NCBI GenBank assembly: GCA_963830385.1
Contig: CAWHMD010000005.1
Coordinates: forward strand, 2,034,147 to 2,098,146
Length of the DNA: 64,000 bases
Source: Bog-532 sp963830385
Lineage (GTDB): Bacteria > Actinomycetota > Actinomycetes > Streptosporangiales > Streptosporangiaceae
Direction of reading: 5' to 3'
Each line of letters begins with the position of its first letter. The stretch's first letter is position 1. The position numbers and the translations under genes are program-made. Positions 17,501 to 25,703 of the stretch are shown in pieces. Below the pieces are notes generated by a model. It ran no database searches. It was not told where the DNA came from and was given only the letters and a program-made list of their open reading frames with translations.

Positions 17501-18362
17501 ATGACCGCGAAGCCCTCATGGCCGCCACGGGCGGTTCTGAGGAATCACTGCGGCGGTCGAGCGGGCCGCCAGGGAGGCCGTGCTCTGCGGTACCCCGCTG
17601 CGGAACGTGGCCGCCGTGCCGGCGCCCCCGATGATCAACCTCCTAGTCCGGCCAGACCGCGACTTCGTCGCCGATCTGACCCGCGAATAGCGCGACCTGG
17701 CCCTGGGCGCCTCAGCGGCCCGGGCCGCTGAGGCGGCCCTGGCATGCAGGTAGATACCGTCCCGCTGGCCGGCCAGCCCGCGCAGGCGGTCACCGAAAGC
17801 GGATCCGGCGCGTCGATGCTGGTTCTCGGAGCCCAGGGCACCGGCGTGTTCGGGCCGATGGCGCTCGGCCCGGTCAGCCGGCACGCGGCTGCCCACGCGT
17901 CCTGCCTGGTCGTGGTCGTCCGCGGCGAGACCGCGGCTGTCCACCAGCAGGTCGGCATCGGCATCGGCCACCGGGATACCCGCGGACTCGCTTACCTTCG
18001 CGTTCGAGGAAGCCAGCCTGCGCAAGGCCAGCCTGGTCGCCGTCCACGCCTGGCACACACCGCGAACCGTCATCTCGCGAGCCGGTTCACTGTCGCCTGA
18101 GCTGGCTGCCATCGAAGCCGAAGCCGCCCGGCAGCTCGGCGAACTGCTGGACAACTGGCGGAAGAACTACCCCGACGTCTCGGTCAGCCCGGCTGTCGTG
18201 CGCGACCACCAGGGCCGGGTGCGGGTCGGCCTGTCCGCCCGCGCCGACCTGGTGGTCATCGGCAGGCACCTAAGTCGGCCCGGCTTGCCAGGTCCCGGTT
18301 CAGTCAGGCACGCCGTCCTGAGCCACGCGCTTGGCCCCGTCGCGGTAGTCCCGGCGTCCTGA
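17501..18362 (+). pseudogene. Universal stress protein gene, multiply frameshifted
   Basis: The pieces of a two-domain USP lie in different frames: GSEESLR near 17535, GTPLRNVAAVPAPP and MINLLVRPDRDFVADLTRE ending at an in-frame TAG near 17690, then GASMLVLGAQGTGVFGPM, then FEEASLRKASLVAVHAWHTP through VVRDHQGRV to LGPVAVVPAS. ATG 17501 has an AGGAGG site. At least three shifts or stops are needed, so this is a dead gene rather than a single sequencing error. USPs bind ATP and help in dormancy or stress. Confidence 0.8.
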
Positions 18363-18517
18363 CTCAGCCCGGCGAGCAAGGCAAGCCCGGCAAAGCCGAC
18401 CGGAAACTTGTTCTCGCAGACGCGGTTGAGTCCGCACCCCCGACAGCGCAGACGGCCGCAACCTCCGGGGCCTTGACCAGCACCGCCCCCCAGTCGCGCT
18501 GGCTGAGCCAGTAGGCG

Positions 18518-18844
18518 TCAGTGGCCGCTGGGGCCCTGGGTGCCGAACTCCTCGCGGGCCTTCCGGGATGCCTCGGCTTCGGCGGCGGTGATGGGCGCGG
18601 GCGGTTTCAGCAGCACCCAGGTCAGAAAAAGCACGCCGATCACCAGCATGATGATCCCTACCCACAGCCCGAGGTTGATGTCGGCCGCCTTGGCGATCGT
18701 GGCCTTGCTCGCGCCTATACCAGGGATGGTGACCAAGATCCCGAAGATCACGAACAGCGCGCCGATGAACGAGCGGAGATCGAACAGCTTCGCCAGCCGC
18801 CAGTTGCGGGCTTCCTCGGGGGTTAGTTCTACCTTGGCTGCCAC
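18518..18844 (-). CDS. Small two-helix membrane protein next to symporter
   Basis: 108 aa. A soluble N-terminus (ELTPEEARNWRLAKLFDLRS) precedes helix 1 (FIGALFVIFGILVTIPGI) and helix 2 (LWVGIIMLVIGVLFLTWVLL), then a charged tail. It lies 45 bases after the symporter gene on the same strand, so it is probably an accessory subunit. I do not recognise the family. Confidence 0.8.
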   Translation of the reverse strand: MAAKVELTPEEARNWRLAKLFDLRSFIGALFVIFGILVTIPGIGASKATIAKAADINLGLWVGIIMLVIGVLFLTWVLLKPPAPITAAEAEASRKAREEFGTQGPSGH

Positions 18845-18889
18845 GTAACGTTCTCCTTGTTCTGCCGCGCACGACGGGGCACCGCCCGG

Positions 18890-20578
18890 TCACACGAACT
18901 CGATGTAGAGGTAGAGCAGCCCGCACAGGACCAGGGCGCCGACCCCGAGCAGCACCGGCGACTTGTACAAGGGGACCCGGGCCGTGGTCTGCACGTCTTG
19001 TCTCTGCAGCCCCAGGACCAGGCCGTTGAGCTCCGATAGTGGTTTCGGAGTGTCGAATCGGGTGGCGATCACTATCGCGATCAGGCCCGCGGCGAACCCG
19101 ACGATGGCGCCCCACTGGGTTTCGGCCAGGTCGCTGCGGAACGACAGGACGTGCTGTTTGTAGAGCAGCCACGTGCCGAAGGCAAACACCGTGCCGACGA
19201 TCATGCCCCAGAATCCGGACCCACGTCCCGCCTTGCGCCAGACCATGCCCACGATGAAGGCGAGGAAGATGGGCACGTTGAAGAATGAGAAAAGTGTCTG
19301 GAGATAGTTGGCGATATTGCTGTAGCCGGCCGCGATGAATGCGGTGAGGATGCCGATGAACACGCCCGCCACGGTGGTGATGCGGCCAACCCGCAGGTAG
19401 TAGCTGTCCGGGCGGCCGGGCCGGATGTAATGCTGCCAGATGTCGTAGGTCCATACCGCGTTGAAGGACGAGACGTTCGCCGCCATGCCCGCCATGAACG
19501 CCGCCAGCAGGCCGGTGAGCGCGACGCCCAGCACGCCGGTCGGCAGATACTTGTTCATCAGCGCCGGGATCGCATCGTTGAAGGGCAGGCCGCCGCCCTC
19601 GCCCAGGCCGGGTATCAGCAAGACCGCGGCCATGCCCGGGATGACGATGCCAAGCGGGATCAGGGCCTTGGGGTAGGCGCCGATGATGGGCGTCAGCCGG
19701 GCAGAGTTGTCGTCCTTGGCGGACATAGCCCGCTGGACCTCGGCGAAGTTGGTGGTCCAGTACCCGAAGGACAGGCAGAAGGACAGCCCGAAAACGAGCC
19801 CGATCCAGTCGCCGATCGGGTTGTGACCGCCGAGCCCCACACCGCTCCAGGCCGAGGTGAAGTCGTGACCGTTGGTGCTGAGCTTGGCGAACAGGCCGTG
19901 GATGCCGCCGGTTTCTTTCAGGGCGACGATGACCACGGGGACCAGGCCGGCCAGGATGACGAAGAACTGCATGACCTCGTTGTAGATGGCGCTCGACAGA
20001 CCACCCAGCAGGATGTACGACAGCACGAACAGCGCCGCGACGACGATGGCCACGGCCAGCGGGATCCCGAGCAGGGCCTGCAGCACGGCGGACAGCGCGT
20101 ACAGGTTCACGCCCGCGATCAGGACCGAGGACAGCACGAAGATGATCGCGTTGACCAGGTGGGTCTTGTTGTCGTAGCGGCGCTGCAGGTACTCGGGGAC
20201 GCTCCGGACGCGTGAGCCGTAGTAGAACGGCATCATGACCACGCCCAGGAACACCATGGCGGGGACGGCGCCGATCCAGTAGTAATGCACGATGCTGATG
20301 CCATACTGGGCGCCGCTCGCGGACATCCCGAGGATCTCGATGGCACCGAGATTGGCCGAGATGAAAGCGATACCGGTGACCCAGGCGGGCAGCGAGCGGC
20401 CGGACAGGAAGAAGTCGGTCGAGGTCGTTATCAGCCGGCGCAATGCAACGCCGATGCCGATGACGAAGACGAAATAGATGACGATCAGGGTCAGATCCAG
20501 TGGGTTGAGTGACAGCTTAAGAGTGCCGGCTGCCTCAATATGCTGGGCGACCGCCGCAAAGGTCATCGTCATCGCCAT
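18890..20578 (-). CDS. Sodium:solute symporter (SSS family)
   Basis: 562 aa integral membrane protein with about 14 predicted helices. SSS/SGLT signatures include DFFLSGRSLPAWVTGIAF, ANLGAIEILGMSASG and YYGSRVRSVPEYLQRRYD. These resemble Na+/sugar (vSGLT-like) symporters more than PutP or PanF. It imports a solute with Na+. The binding-protein gene lies 61 bases upstream and the small membrane protein downstream, in one operon. Confidence 0.93.
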   Translation of the reverse strand: MAMTMTFAAVAQHIEAAGTLKLSLNPLDLTLIVIYFVFVIGIGVALRRLITTSTDFFLSGRSLPAWVTGIAFISANLGAIEILGMSASGAQYGISIVHYYWIGAVPAMVFLGVVMMPFYYGSRVRSVPEYLQRRYDNKTHLVNAIIFVLSSVLIAGVNLYALSAVLQALLGIPLAVAIVVAALFVLSYILLGGLSSAIYNEVMQFFVILAGLVPVVIVALKETGGIHGLFAKLSTNGHDFTSAWSGVGLGGHNPIGDWIGLVFGLSFCLSFGYWTTNFAEVQRAMSAKDDNSARLTPIIGAYPKALIPLGIVIPGMAAVLLIPGLGEGGGLPFNDAIPALMNKYLPTGVLGVALTGLLAAFMAGMAANVSSFNAVWTYDIWQHYIRPGRPDSYYLRVGRITTVAGVFIGILTAFIAAGYSNIANYLQTLFSFFNVPIFLAFIVGMVWRKAGRGSGFWGMIVGTVFAFGTWLLYKQHVLSFRSDLAETQWGAIVGFAAGLIAIVIATRFDTPKPLSELNGLVLGLQRQDVQTTARVPLYKSPVLLGVGALVLCGLLYLYIEFV

Positions 20579-20639
20579 CTCCGGGTGTCATGCGGTACCG
20601 GATGCGGATCACCGCCGTCAGTTCATCGCCATCGGCTGC

Positions 20640-21659
20640 TCATTGCGGGTAACCGCCCTGGAACAACGGGACCCCGGTGTTCTTGTACAACTGCGCGACC
20701 TTGGCCGCATTGGCTTTGGTGACGAAGCTCGGTCCTGTGAAGATCGGCTGATACGGGTGCTGGCCGTAGCGGACATCAAACGCCGCGACCTGCACCGCGA
20801 GGTAGCCTTCGAGGAAGGGCTGCTGGTCGATCACGAACAGCGCCTGGCCATTCTGGACCGCGGTCAGGTCGGCGGATGACACGTCGAAGGTACCGAACTT
20901 GACCTTGCCGAAGTCATTCAGCGCCTGCAGGGCGCCCCCGGCCGCTTCAAAGCCGATGATGCCCGTCGCGAGCACCCCGTTGATACTGGGGTCCCGCTGC
21001 AGTGCCTGCTGGATCGCGCTCTGCGCCTGGTGCAGCTGCGCGCCGTTGACGTGCAGGGTCTGCACCGTGCCGCCGCTGGCGGTGAGCTGCTGGCTGAATC
21101 CGGCGCACCGGTCGGTGAGCGCGGTGTTCTGCGCCTCGTGGATGATGCACAGCGCCTTGTGGACCCCGGCCGCCGCCATCGCCTTGCCCGCCTGCTGCCC
21201 GGCCTGGTACTCAGGCTGGCCGACGAAGGTCAGGGCGCCGACGCTCCGATACACCGCGTCGCCGACATTGACGACCACGACCGGCAGCCCCGTCGCAGAG
21301 GCCTGCGTGACAGGGCCGGAGAGCGCCGCTGTGTCGGGAATGGTCACCACCATGGCGGCCGGCTTTTTCGCCGCCGCCTGCGTAATCATCGAGGCCTGCG
21401 CCTGCGGATTGGTGGTGCTGGGCGACTGATATTCGAGCTTGACGTTAAACGTGGTCGCCGCGGTCTGCGCGCCCTTTTCCACCAGCGACCAGAATGGGTC
21501 GAACGCCTGCCCGTGGGTAATCATGGCCACGGTAATCCGCGAACCGGATGCCGAACTCGTCGGTGAACTGCTCGCCGTGCCCTGACTCGAGCAGGCCGCC
21601 AATGATGACGAAATCAATAGCGGTACAACTGCCGACATGATGATCTTCTTTGGCCTCAT
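20640..21659 (-). CDS. Substrate-binding lipoprotein, ribose-type (Peripla_BP_4)
   Basis: 339 aa. Signal peptide with lipobox LAAC (C23). The mature part begins ITVAMITHGQAFDPFWSLVE, as in sugar/inositol-binding proteins of CUT2 ABC systems, and keeps VVTIPDTAAL, VVVVNVGD and FDVSSADL. Such proteins usually serve an ABC permease and ATPase, yet none is present and the next gene is a sodium symporter. It may be an orphan component that uses transport genes elsewhere, or a ligand sensor for the symporter (inference). Confidence 0.9.
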   Translation of the reverse strand: MRPKKIIMSAVVPLLISSSLAACSSQGTASSSPTSSASGSRITVAMITHGQAFDPFWSLVEKGAQTAATTFNVKLEYQSPSTTNPQAQASMITQAAAKKPAAMVVTIPDTAALSGPVTQASATGLPVVVVNVGDAVYRSVGALTFVGQPEYQAGQQAGKAMAAAGVHKALCIIHEAQNTALTDRCAGFSQQLTASGGTVQTLHVNGAQLHQAQSAIQQALQRDPSINGVLATGIIGFEAAGGALQALNDFGKVKFGTFDVSSADLTAVQNGQALFVIDQQPFLEGYLAVQVAAFDVRYGQHPYQPIFTGPSFVTKANAAKVAQLYKNTGVPLFQGGYPQ

Positions 21660-21803
21660 GACGGCGCCTCCTAATCAGGGGGAGACTAAACCGGCGACCT
21701 CACGGGCTCGAACGTTCGACTTCGAGGATTCTCCGCATGACCGCTTCTGTCAACACTTGTCCCCCTCTGGCGTTCCGGAGGTCGCCGGGGTGATCCTGGT
21801 GAC

Positions 21804-22445
21804 ATGGCCAGCTTGACTACTTTTCGTTCCGCGCCAGCGCCGGAGGCGGATGCCGCGGAAATGACGGTCCCAAGGCCGGTGACCAGCGTGAGGCGTCCCT
21901 GGTGGCGGCGCCTGCCCGCCCAGTCGCCGCGCGAGATCCAGCACGCGTGCCTGGAGCGGGTGCTGGCCCTGCTCGAGACGGCACGCACCGAACTGTCCGC
22001 CGGATGGGTCCAGGGCGGCTGGTGGGCCGCGACGTCATCCGACGGTCGGCCAACGGTGCTGACCGGCCTCGCCGCGGGGGCCGCCGCCGGGGGCCCGGTG
22101 AGCGCGGCCTGCCTCGTCGGCGCCTTGATCCGGGCCGGTTCCGGGCAGGGCCGGGATTCGGAGACCGGCCGGGCCATCGACGCGGTCTACGATGCGCTCT
22201 GGGAGACCAAGGGCCAGCCGGCCACGACGCCCCGGCGCGGCCTGCTCCCGGTGTCGTCTCCCCCGGTCCGCCAGGCCGAAGTCCAAGCGCTCACCTGGTG
22301 GAATGATCATTCCGAACGGACCCGCGGTGAGGTTCTCGCCCTGTTGGACCTGGCTATCGCCCGGGTCATTCAGAACATGGCGGCCATCCCTTGCCCCGGG
22401 CGGCCAGTATGTCAGCAGGGCTCACCGGCCACCCAGACAACATAG
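21804..22445 (+). CDS. DUF6197-like hypothetical protein
   Basis: 213 aa cytoplasmic protein. Trp-rich N-terminal part (WVQGGWWAATSSDGRPTVL), AACLVGALIRAGSG, AIDAVYDALW, LTWWNDHSERTRGEVLALLD. These blocks match my memory of actinobacterial DUF6197 proteins of unknown function. Monocistronic, facing away from the binding-protein operon. Confidence 0.7.
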   Translation: MASLTTFRSAPAPEADAAEMTVPRPVTSVRRPWWRRLPAQSPREIQHACLERVLALLETARTELSAGWVQGGWWAATSSDGRPTVLTGLAAGAAAGGPVSAACLVGALIRAGSGQGRDSETGRAIDAVYDALWETKGQPATTPRRGLLPVSSPPVRQAEVQALTWWNDHSERTRGEVLALLDLAIARVIQNMAAIPCPGRPVCQQGSPATQTT

Positions 22446-22584
22446 CGCCCAGCAGCGCTTGAACTGCTGGAAGGGTCACTGAATCCCCGCAGCCCGAGGG
22501 GCTGATAGTCACCGAGACAGGCGCCGCAGCCCCCCGGACTTGCCGGGCGCGTTTCCTGCGCTGCCGACGCTGGATGCGTTTGCG

Positions 22585-22975
22585 GGGAATCTGCCGTTGC
22601 AGGTGAGCTCGTTCATCGGCGCACCCGCGAACTGGAGCAAACCGCCGCCGCGCTGGGCCAGGCGCGGGTGGTGACCCTGACCGGTGTGGGCGGGTGGGTA
22701 AGACCCGTCTGGCGTTGCAGGTCGCCGAGCAGGTGCTGCCGCGGTTCGGTGACGGCGCGTGGCTGTGTGAGCTGGCACCGATCCGCGATGCCGTCGGCAT
22801 GGACGATGCCGTCGCCGCGGTGTTCTCGGTGACCGCCCGGGCCGGCCAGAGCACCCGACGGGGCGCGGTGGAACGTCACCAGACGCTGCGGGCCGCGATC
22901 GACTGGTCCTTCGATCTGCTCACCGAGCCCGAGCAGGCTTTGCTGGGCCGGCTGGCGGTGTTCGCAGGCGGCTGA
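22585..22975 (+). pseudogene. Remnant of AAA/LuxR-type ATPase regulator
   Basis: Starts in one frame as NLPLQVSSFIG, shifts at the P-loop (VTLTGVG then GKTRLALQVAEQVLPRFGDG), continues WLCELAPIRDAVGMDDAV, and jumps after TARAGQSTR to RHQTLRAAIDWSFDLL and LGRLAVFAGG. About 100 residues between the last two blocks are missing and the C-terminal half is absent. A truncated, frameshifted relic. Confidence 0.75.
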
Positions 22976-23053
22976 GGCGTGTGACCGGCGCAGGCGGGCG
23001 GACCGGCCAGCCAGAGTCGCTGCTTGGCTTGGTGGCAATATCGCCGATTGCAG

Positions 23054-23449
23054 TCAGGCGGGCGAGTCGACGGGAAGACCTGCCGTCTGCGCCGCGTCCA
23101 GGAGCCGCTTGTCATAGGTCACAAACGAGGTCAGCCCGTGACGGGATTGCAGGGCTGTGCCGAGGTGAATAGCATCCAGGCTGCGCACTGTGGCCGGCTC
23201 GACGGCCTGGGCCAGGATCCGGATACGCGGGTCCAGATCGATCAGGTCGATCTGGTCCAACACGGCGGGCAGGCGGGAAACCACGCCGGGCGCGTACCTG
23301 ACCAGTGCCCGGAACGCTTCGATTTCAGTGAGAACCGAGCTGATCCACCCAGTCTCGGACCGCCCGTCCAGCCAGCGGCGCAGCGCCCCTGATTCGGGCT
23401 CAGCGTGGGCGAGCTTGACGACCGCCGCGGAGTCCAGGTAGATCATCAC
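23054..23449 (-). CDS. vapC: PIN-domain toxin VapC
   Basis: 131 aa ribonuclease toxin. All four acidic PIN residues are visible: D6 (YLDSAAVVKL), E44 (TEIEAFRA), D92 (SLDAIHLGTAL) and D113 (TYDKRLLDAA). Overlaps the antitoxin gene by 4 bases, the usual TA layout. It sits just inside the right end of island II and could stabilise the island. Confidence 0.93.
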   Translation of the reverse strand: MMIYLDSAAVVKLAHAEPESGALRRWLDGRSETGWISSVLTEIEAFRALVRYAPGVVSRLPAVLDQIDLIDLDPRIRILAQAVEPATVRSLDAIHLGTALQSRHGLTSFVTYDKRLLDAAQTAGLPVDSPA

Positions 23450-23679
23450 CGCTCGCCGGTGCGGTCGCGGGCCAGTTCCTCCGCTACGTTGACACCATCG
23501 GGCTGCCCGAGGTCCATCTGCAGCACGGCCCGGCGCATCTCGGCAGCACGTTCCCGGCGGCGGGCCGCCTCCAGCACAGCTTGCCGGATCGCGGCAGATC
23601 TCGAGCTGCCGTCGTGGGTCAGCACGTCAAGGGCGTACTCGGTCTCCTCGTCGGTGCGGATGGTGATCGTGTCAGCCAT
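23446..23679 (-). CDS. vapB: Ribbon-helix-helix antitoxin VapB
   Basis: 77 aa from ATG 23679; a start six codons earlier (23697) is possible but would lie inside the palindrome at 23688-23708. The N-terminal RHH strand and helices read ADTITIRTDEETEYALDVLT and SSRSAAIRQAVLEAARRR. The acidic C-terminal tail would wrap VapC. It presumably autorepresses the operon. Confidence 0.88.
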   Translation of the reverse strand: MADTITIRTDEETEYALDVLTHDGSSRSAAIRQAVLEAARRRERAAEMRRAVLQMDLGQPDGVNVAEELARDRTGER

Positions 23680-23687
23680 ATCGCCAG

Positions 23688-23708
23688 TGTAAGCCATATT
23701 GTCTTACA
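23688..23708. promoter_or_regulatory. Palindromic operator upstream of vapB
   Basis: TGTAAG (23688-23693) and CTTACA (23703-23708) with a 9-nt spacer, 8 bases upstream of the chosen vapB start. A fitting autoregulatory site for an RHH antitoxin. Confidence 0.5.
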
Positions 23709-23887
23709 TCACCAGGGTAACCTACGGCGTCACCGGAATACCGTCACCGCGCAGGTTTTCTGACAGACGCCGACCGCGACTATTACTGTGCCGACCCCCA
23801 GGGATCGCACGAATGGGGAGCGGCCCGCGACGTCCACGGCCGCTCGTCTCTTGGCAACGGAGACGGCCACCGGTTAGATCGAGGCAC

Positions 23888-24068
23888 ATCTGGCGCCTCA
23901 AGTAACAATGCGTGACAGTCAGAGTCCGGTGCTGTCGCATCGAGTCTGATTGCCGTAGATCAGAAGCCCACATCGATCTAGGTAGATCACGCCAGAGAGA
24001 CCGAGAATCGAGTGATAGGCACTTGATTAGTCACTAGATCATAAAACCATGCATTCGAAATAACGCGC
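23888..24068 (+). repeat. Module U copy 2 with arm repeat
   Basis: Homologous to 15793-15975. The arm repeat reads GGCACTTGATTAGTCACT (24018-24035). It adjoins the third attachment core, with no module D beyond it. Confidence 0.7.
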
Positions 24069-24120
24069 TGAGCTGGAGCCCCGTTACGGAATCGAACCGT
24101 AGACCTTCTCCTTACCATGG
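24069..24120 (-). repeat. Attachment-core copy 3: 3' half of tRNA-Thr(GGT)
   Basis: 52 bp identical to 3274-3325. Module U lies on the left; the right flank has neither module D nor the missing 5' half of the tRNA. With copy 1 it brackets 20.8 kb. Confidence 0.75.
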
Positions 24121-24290
24121 GACACCTCAACCAAGCCATGACCTGGCCAGACGTCGCGTTGTTAGCTGACTTGGGCACGCATCGGGCATGATCAAGCGTC
24201 CAGAGCCCAATCTGACGTGCCGGTCCCGCGCCACGCGGGCGAATCCCGGCCCGGGATGGTCGCATCTGGCGGTGTGCGGCTCGGCTGGGG

Positions 24291-24453
24291 TCGAACGCCG
24301 ACCTTCCGCTTTTCAGGTGTAGCGTATGCCCAGCTCAGGCTTGATGTGCTGGTAGTACGTGGCTGTTTACGGTTGCGCCAGGGCGCTGGAGGTTGTGGTC
24401 GTTGCCGTCACGCTGCCGTCAGCGAAAACCGCCGACCTTCCGCTTACGAGGCG
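24291..24453 (-). other. Two further tRNA-like relics (Phe-GAA-like, Thr-CGT-like)
   Basis: On the minus strand, 24317-24291 reads CCTGAAAAGCGGAAGGTCGG and then CGTTCGA: an anticodon loop with GAA, the 3' anticodon stem, variable loop AGGTC and the start of a T-arm, as in actinobacterial tRNA-Phe. 24453-24427 reads CGCCTCGTAAGCGGAAGGTC followed by GGCGGTT, like tRNA-Thr(CGT). Both lack proper 5' halves and paired T-arms, so they are not functional tRNAs. Confidence 0.35.
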
Positions 24454-24469
24454 ACGAGTCGGAGCCTGG

Positions 24470-24793
24470 TCATTCTTCGGGGCGACCTTGTTCGTCCTCA
24501 TCTACCTCCAAAAGCATGATCCGTTCCTGCCCGGTACGGAACTTCAGGGAGTTGAACAACATCCAGTGGCCGCAAGCGGCGCATTCGGCCTGGACGGCGA
24601 CGGTGATGCCACCTAGGTGCTCCGGCGCCCCGGTCCCTGCGGCAGCGGCGGGACCAGGCCCGGCATCGGTCACCAGCACCGGAAAAGGGCTCACGCGCAA
24701 TGAGTCCCCCCGGCCGCACACCGGGCAGGACCGCACGCCGAACTCCTGCAGCCGCCGGCCGACGGTAGCCAGGAAACTGTGGTGCCATCGCAT
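24470..24793 (-). CDS. Zinc-ribbon hypothetical protein
   Basis: 107 aa. Two CxxC pairs, CPVCGRGD and CAACGHW, about 50 residues apart form a likely zinc ribbon, followed by FNSLKFRTGQERIMLLE and an acidic tail. No relative recognised. Alone between relics; plausible but unproven gene. Confidence 0.5.
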   Translation of the reverse strand: MRWHHSFLATVGRRLQEFGVRSCPVCGRGDSLRVSPFPVLVTDAGPGPAAAAGTGAPEHLGGITVAVQAECAACGHWMLFNSLKFRTGQERIMLLEVDEDEQGRPEE

Positions 24794-24853
24794 TCGCCGT
24801 CATACCTCCACACCACCAAGCCGAGCGTGGTACGGGTGCTCAGAAGCGGTCAC

Positions 24854-25147
24854 CTAGTCATCTGAGCAAGATTCCCTCGTACGACCGGGCGGCATCTCGC
24901 CGGTTTCATCGTGGACCTCGTTGTGCCTGGTGAACGCGGTGATGCCATCGCTGAGCGTGTAGGGTCTGCGGAGCTGCTGAAGCTCCGCTGAAATCTGCAG
25001 GTGATCCAGGGCGGGATCATCGCCGCATATCCGGCAGATGATCTCGTACGTGCTGCTGCCGGGGTCGTGGAGGCTGCTGATGCCGGGTCCGGCTGGCTTG
25101 CGCCGCAGGGCGACTGTCCATTGCTGCTCGGGCTCGGTCACTGGCAT
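24854..25147 (-). CDS. Hypothetical protein
   Basis: 97 aa from ATG 25147, chosen because AGAGAAG precedes it; the frame opens further upstream (25327) but that part looks non-coding. Contains ALRRKPAGPGISS, a CRICGDDPALDH segment with a CxxC and a TLSDGITAFTRHNEVH block. Function unknown. Confidence 0.5.
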   Translation of the reverse strand: MPVTEPEQQWTVALRRKPAGPGISSLHDPGSSTYEIICRICGDDPALDHLQISAELQQLRRPYTLSDGITAFTRHNEVHDETGEMPPGRTRESCSDD

Positions 25148-25382
25148 GGGCTTCTCTTTCGCTGCGGTGAACCGCGTGCGGAGACGGCCTGCACGCTGGA
25201 CTCTGCTGCTAAATCCACCAGACCGCGCTGGACACCTGCCCACGGGAAGGCTCCAGCCAGTCGGACGTGCATCTCTAGCACAGGGCACCCGGTTCTTCCC
25301 AGTGATGGATCGTTCAAACACCGGCATCCTGGCCGCCTCAGCTCGTGGCAGGACTCGCCGGTCTACCTGGGTAGACCGGTGA

Positions 25383-25703
25383 TTGCGAGGGCGGCGAGGG
25401 CGCGCCGGGCGGCCCCTCCCGAGGCCAGAGCCGGCGCGGGAAGCGCCGGACCGGCGCCGCGCAGCAGCGCCGGTTTATGCCGAACTGGTGGCAGCGCTGA
25501 CCGCGCTGCGCAAGCGCCAGCTAGAGGAGAGCACGACCGCGGACGCGGCCTACGGGTCACGAGTCGCGGAACTGGACTGGTACCGGGGCGGCGAGTACGT
25601 GATCACCGATCAGGCCGGGACTCCGCTCATGCTGTCACGGTTGCTGTCATCCGCGGGAACGATGACCAAGGCACCACCTGGCACCTCGGCACCCTGGTCC
25701 TAG
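25383..25703 (+). CDS. Hypothetical ORF, possibly frameshifted, ending at IS630
   Basis: The convincing part is VYAELVAALTALRKRQLEES through YRGGEYVITDQAGTPLML. Near 25630 the coding signal seems to move to another frame (GNDDQGTTWHLGTLVLV), suggesting a frameshift. The TA target of the IS630-type element coincides with the stop codon TAG. Family not recognised. Confidence 0.4.
   Translation: MRGRRGRAGRPLPRPEPAREAPDRRRAAAPVYAELVAALTALRKRQLEESTTADAAYGSRVAELDWYRGGEYVITDQAGTPLMLSRLLSSAGTMTKAPPGTSAPWS

Noticed and set aside
24501..24616. Frames around a possible third tRNA relic on the plus strand
   Set aside because: No anticodon arm pairing could be drawn; treated as part of the zinc-ribbon gene.
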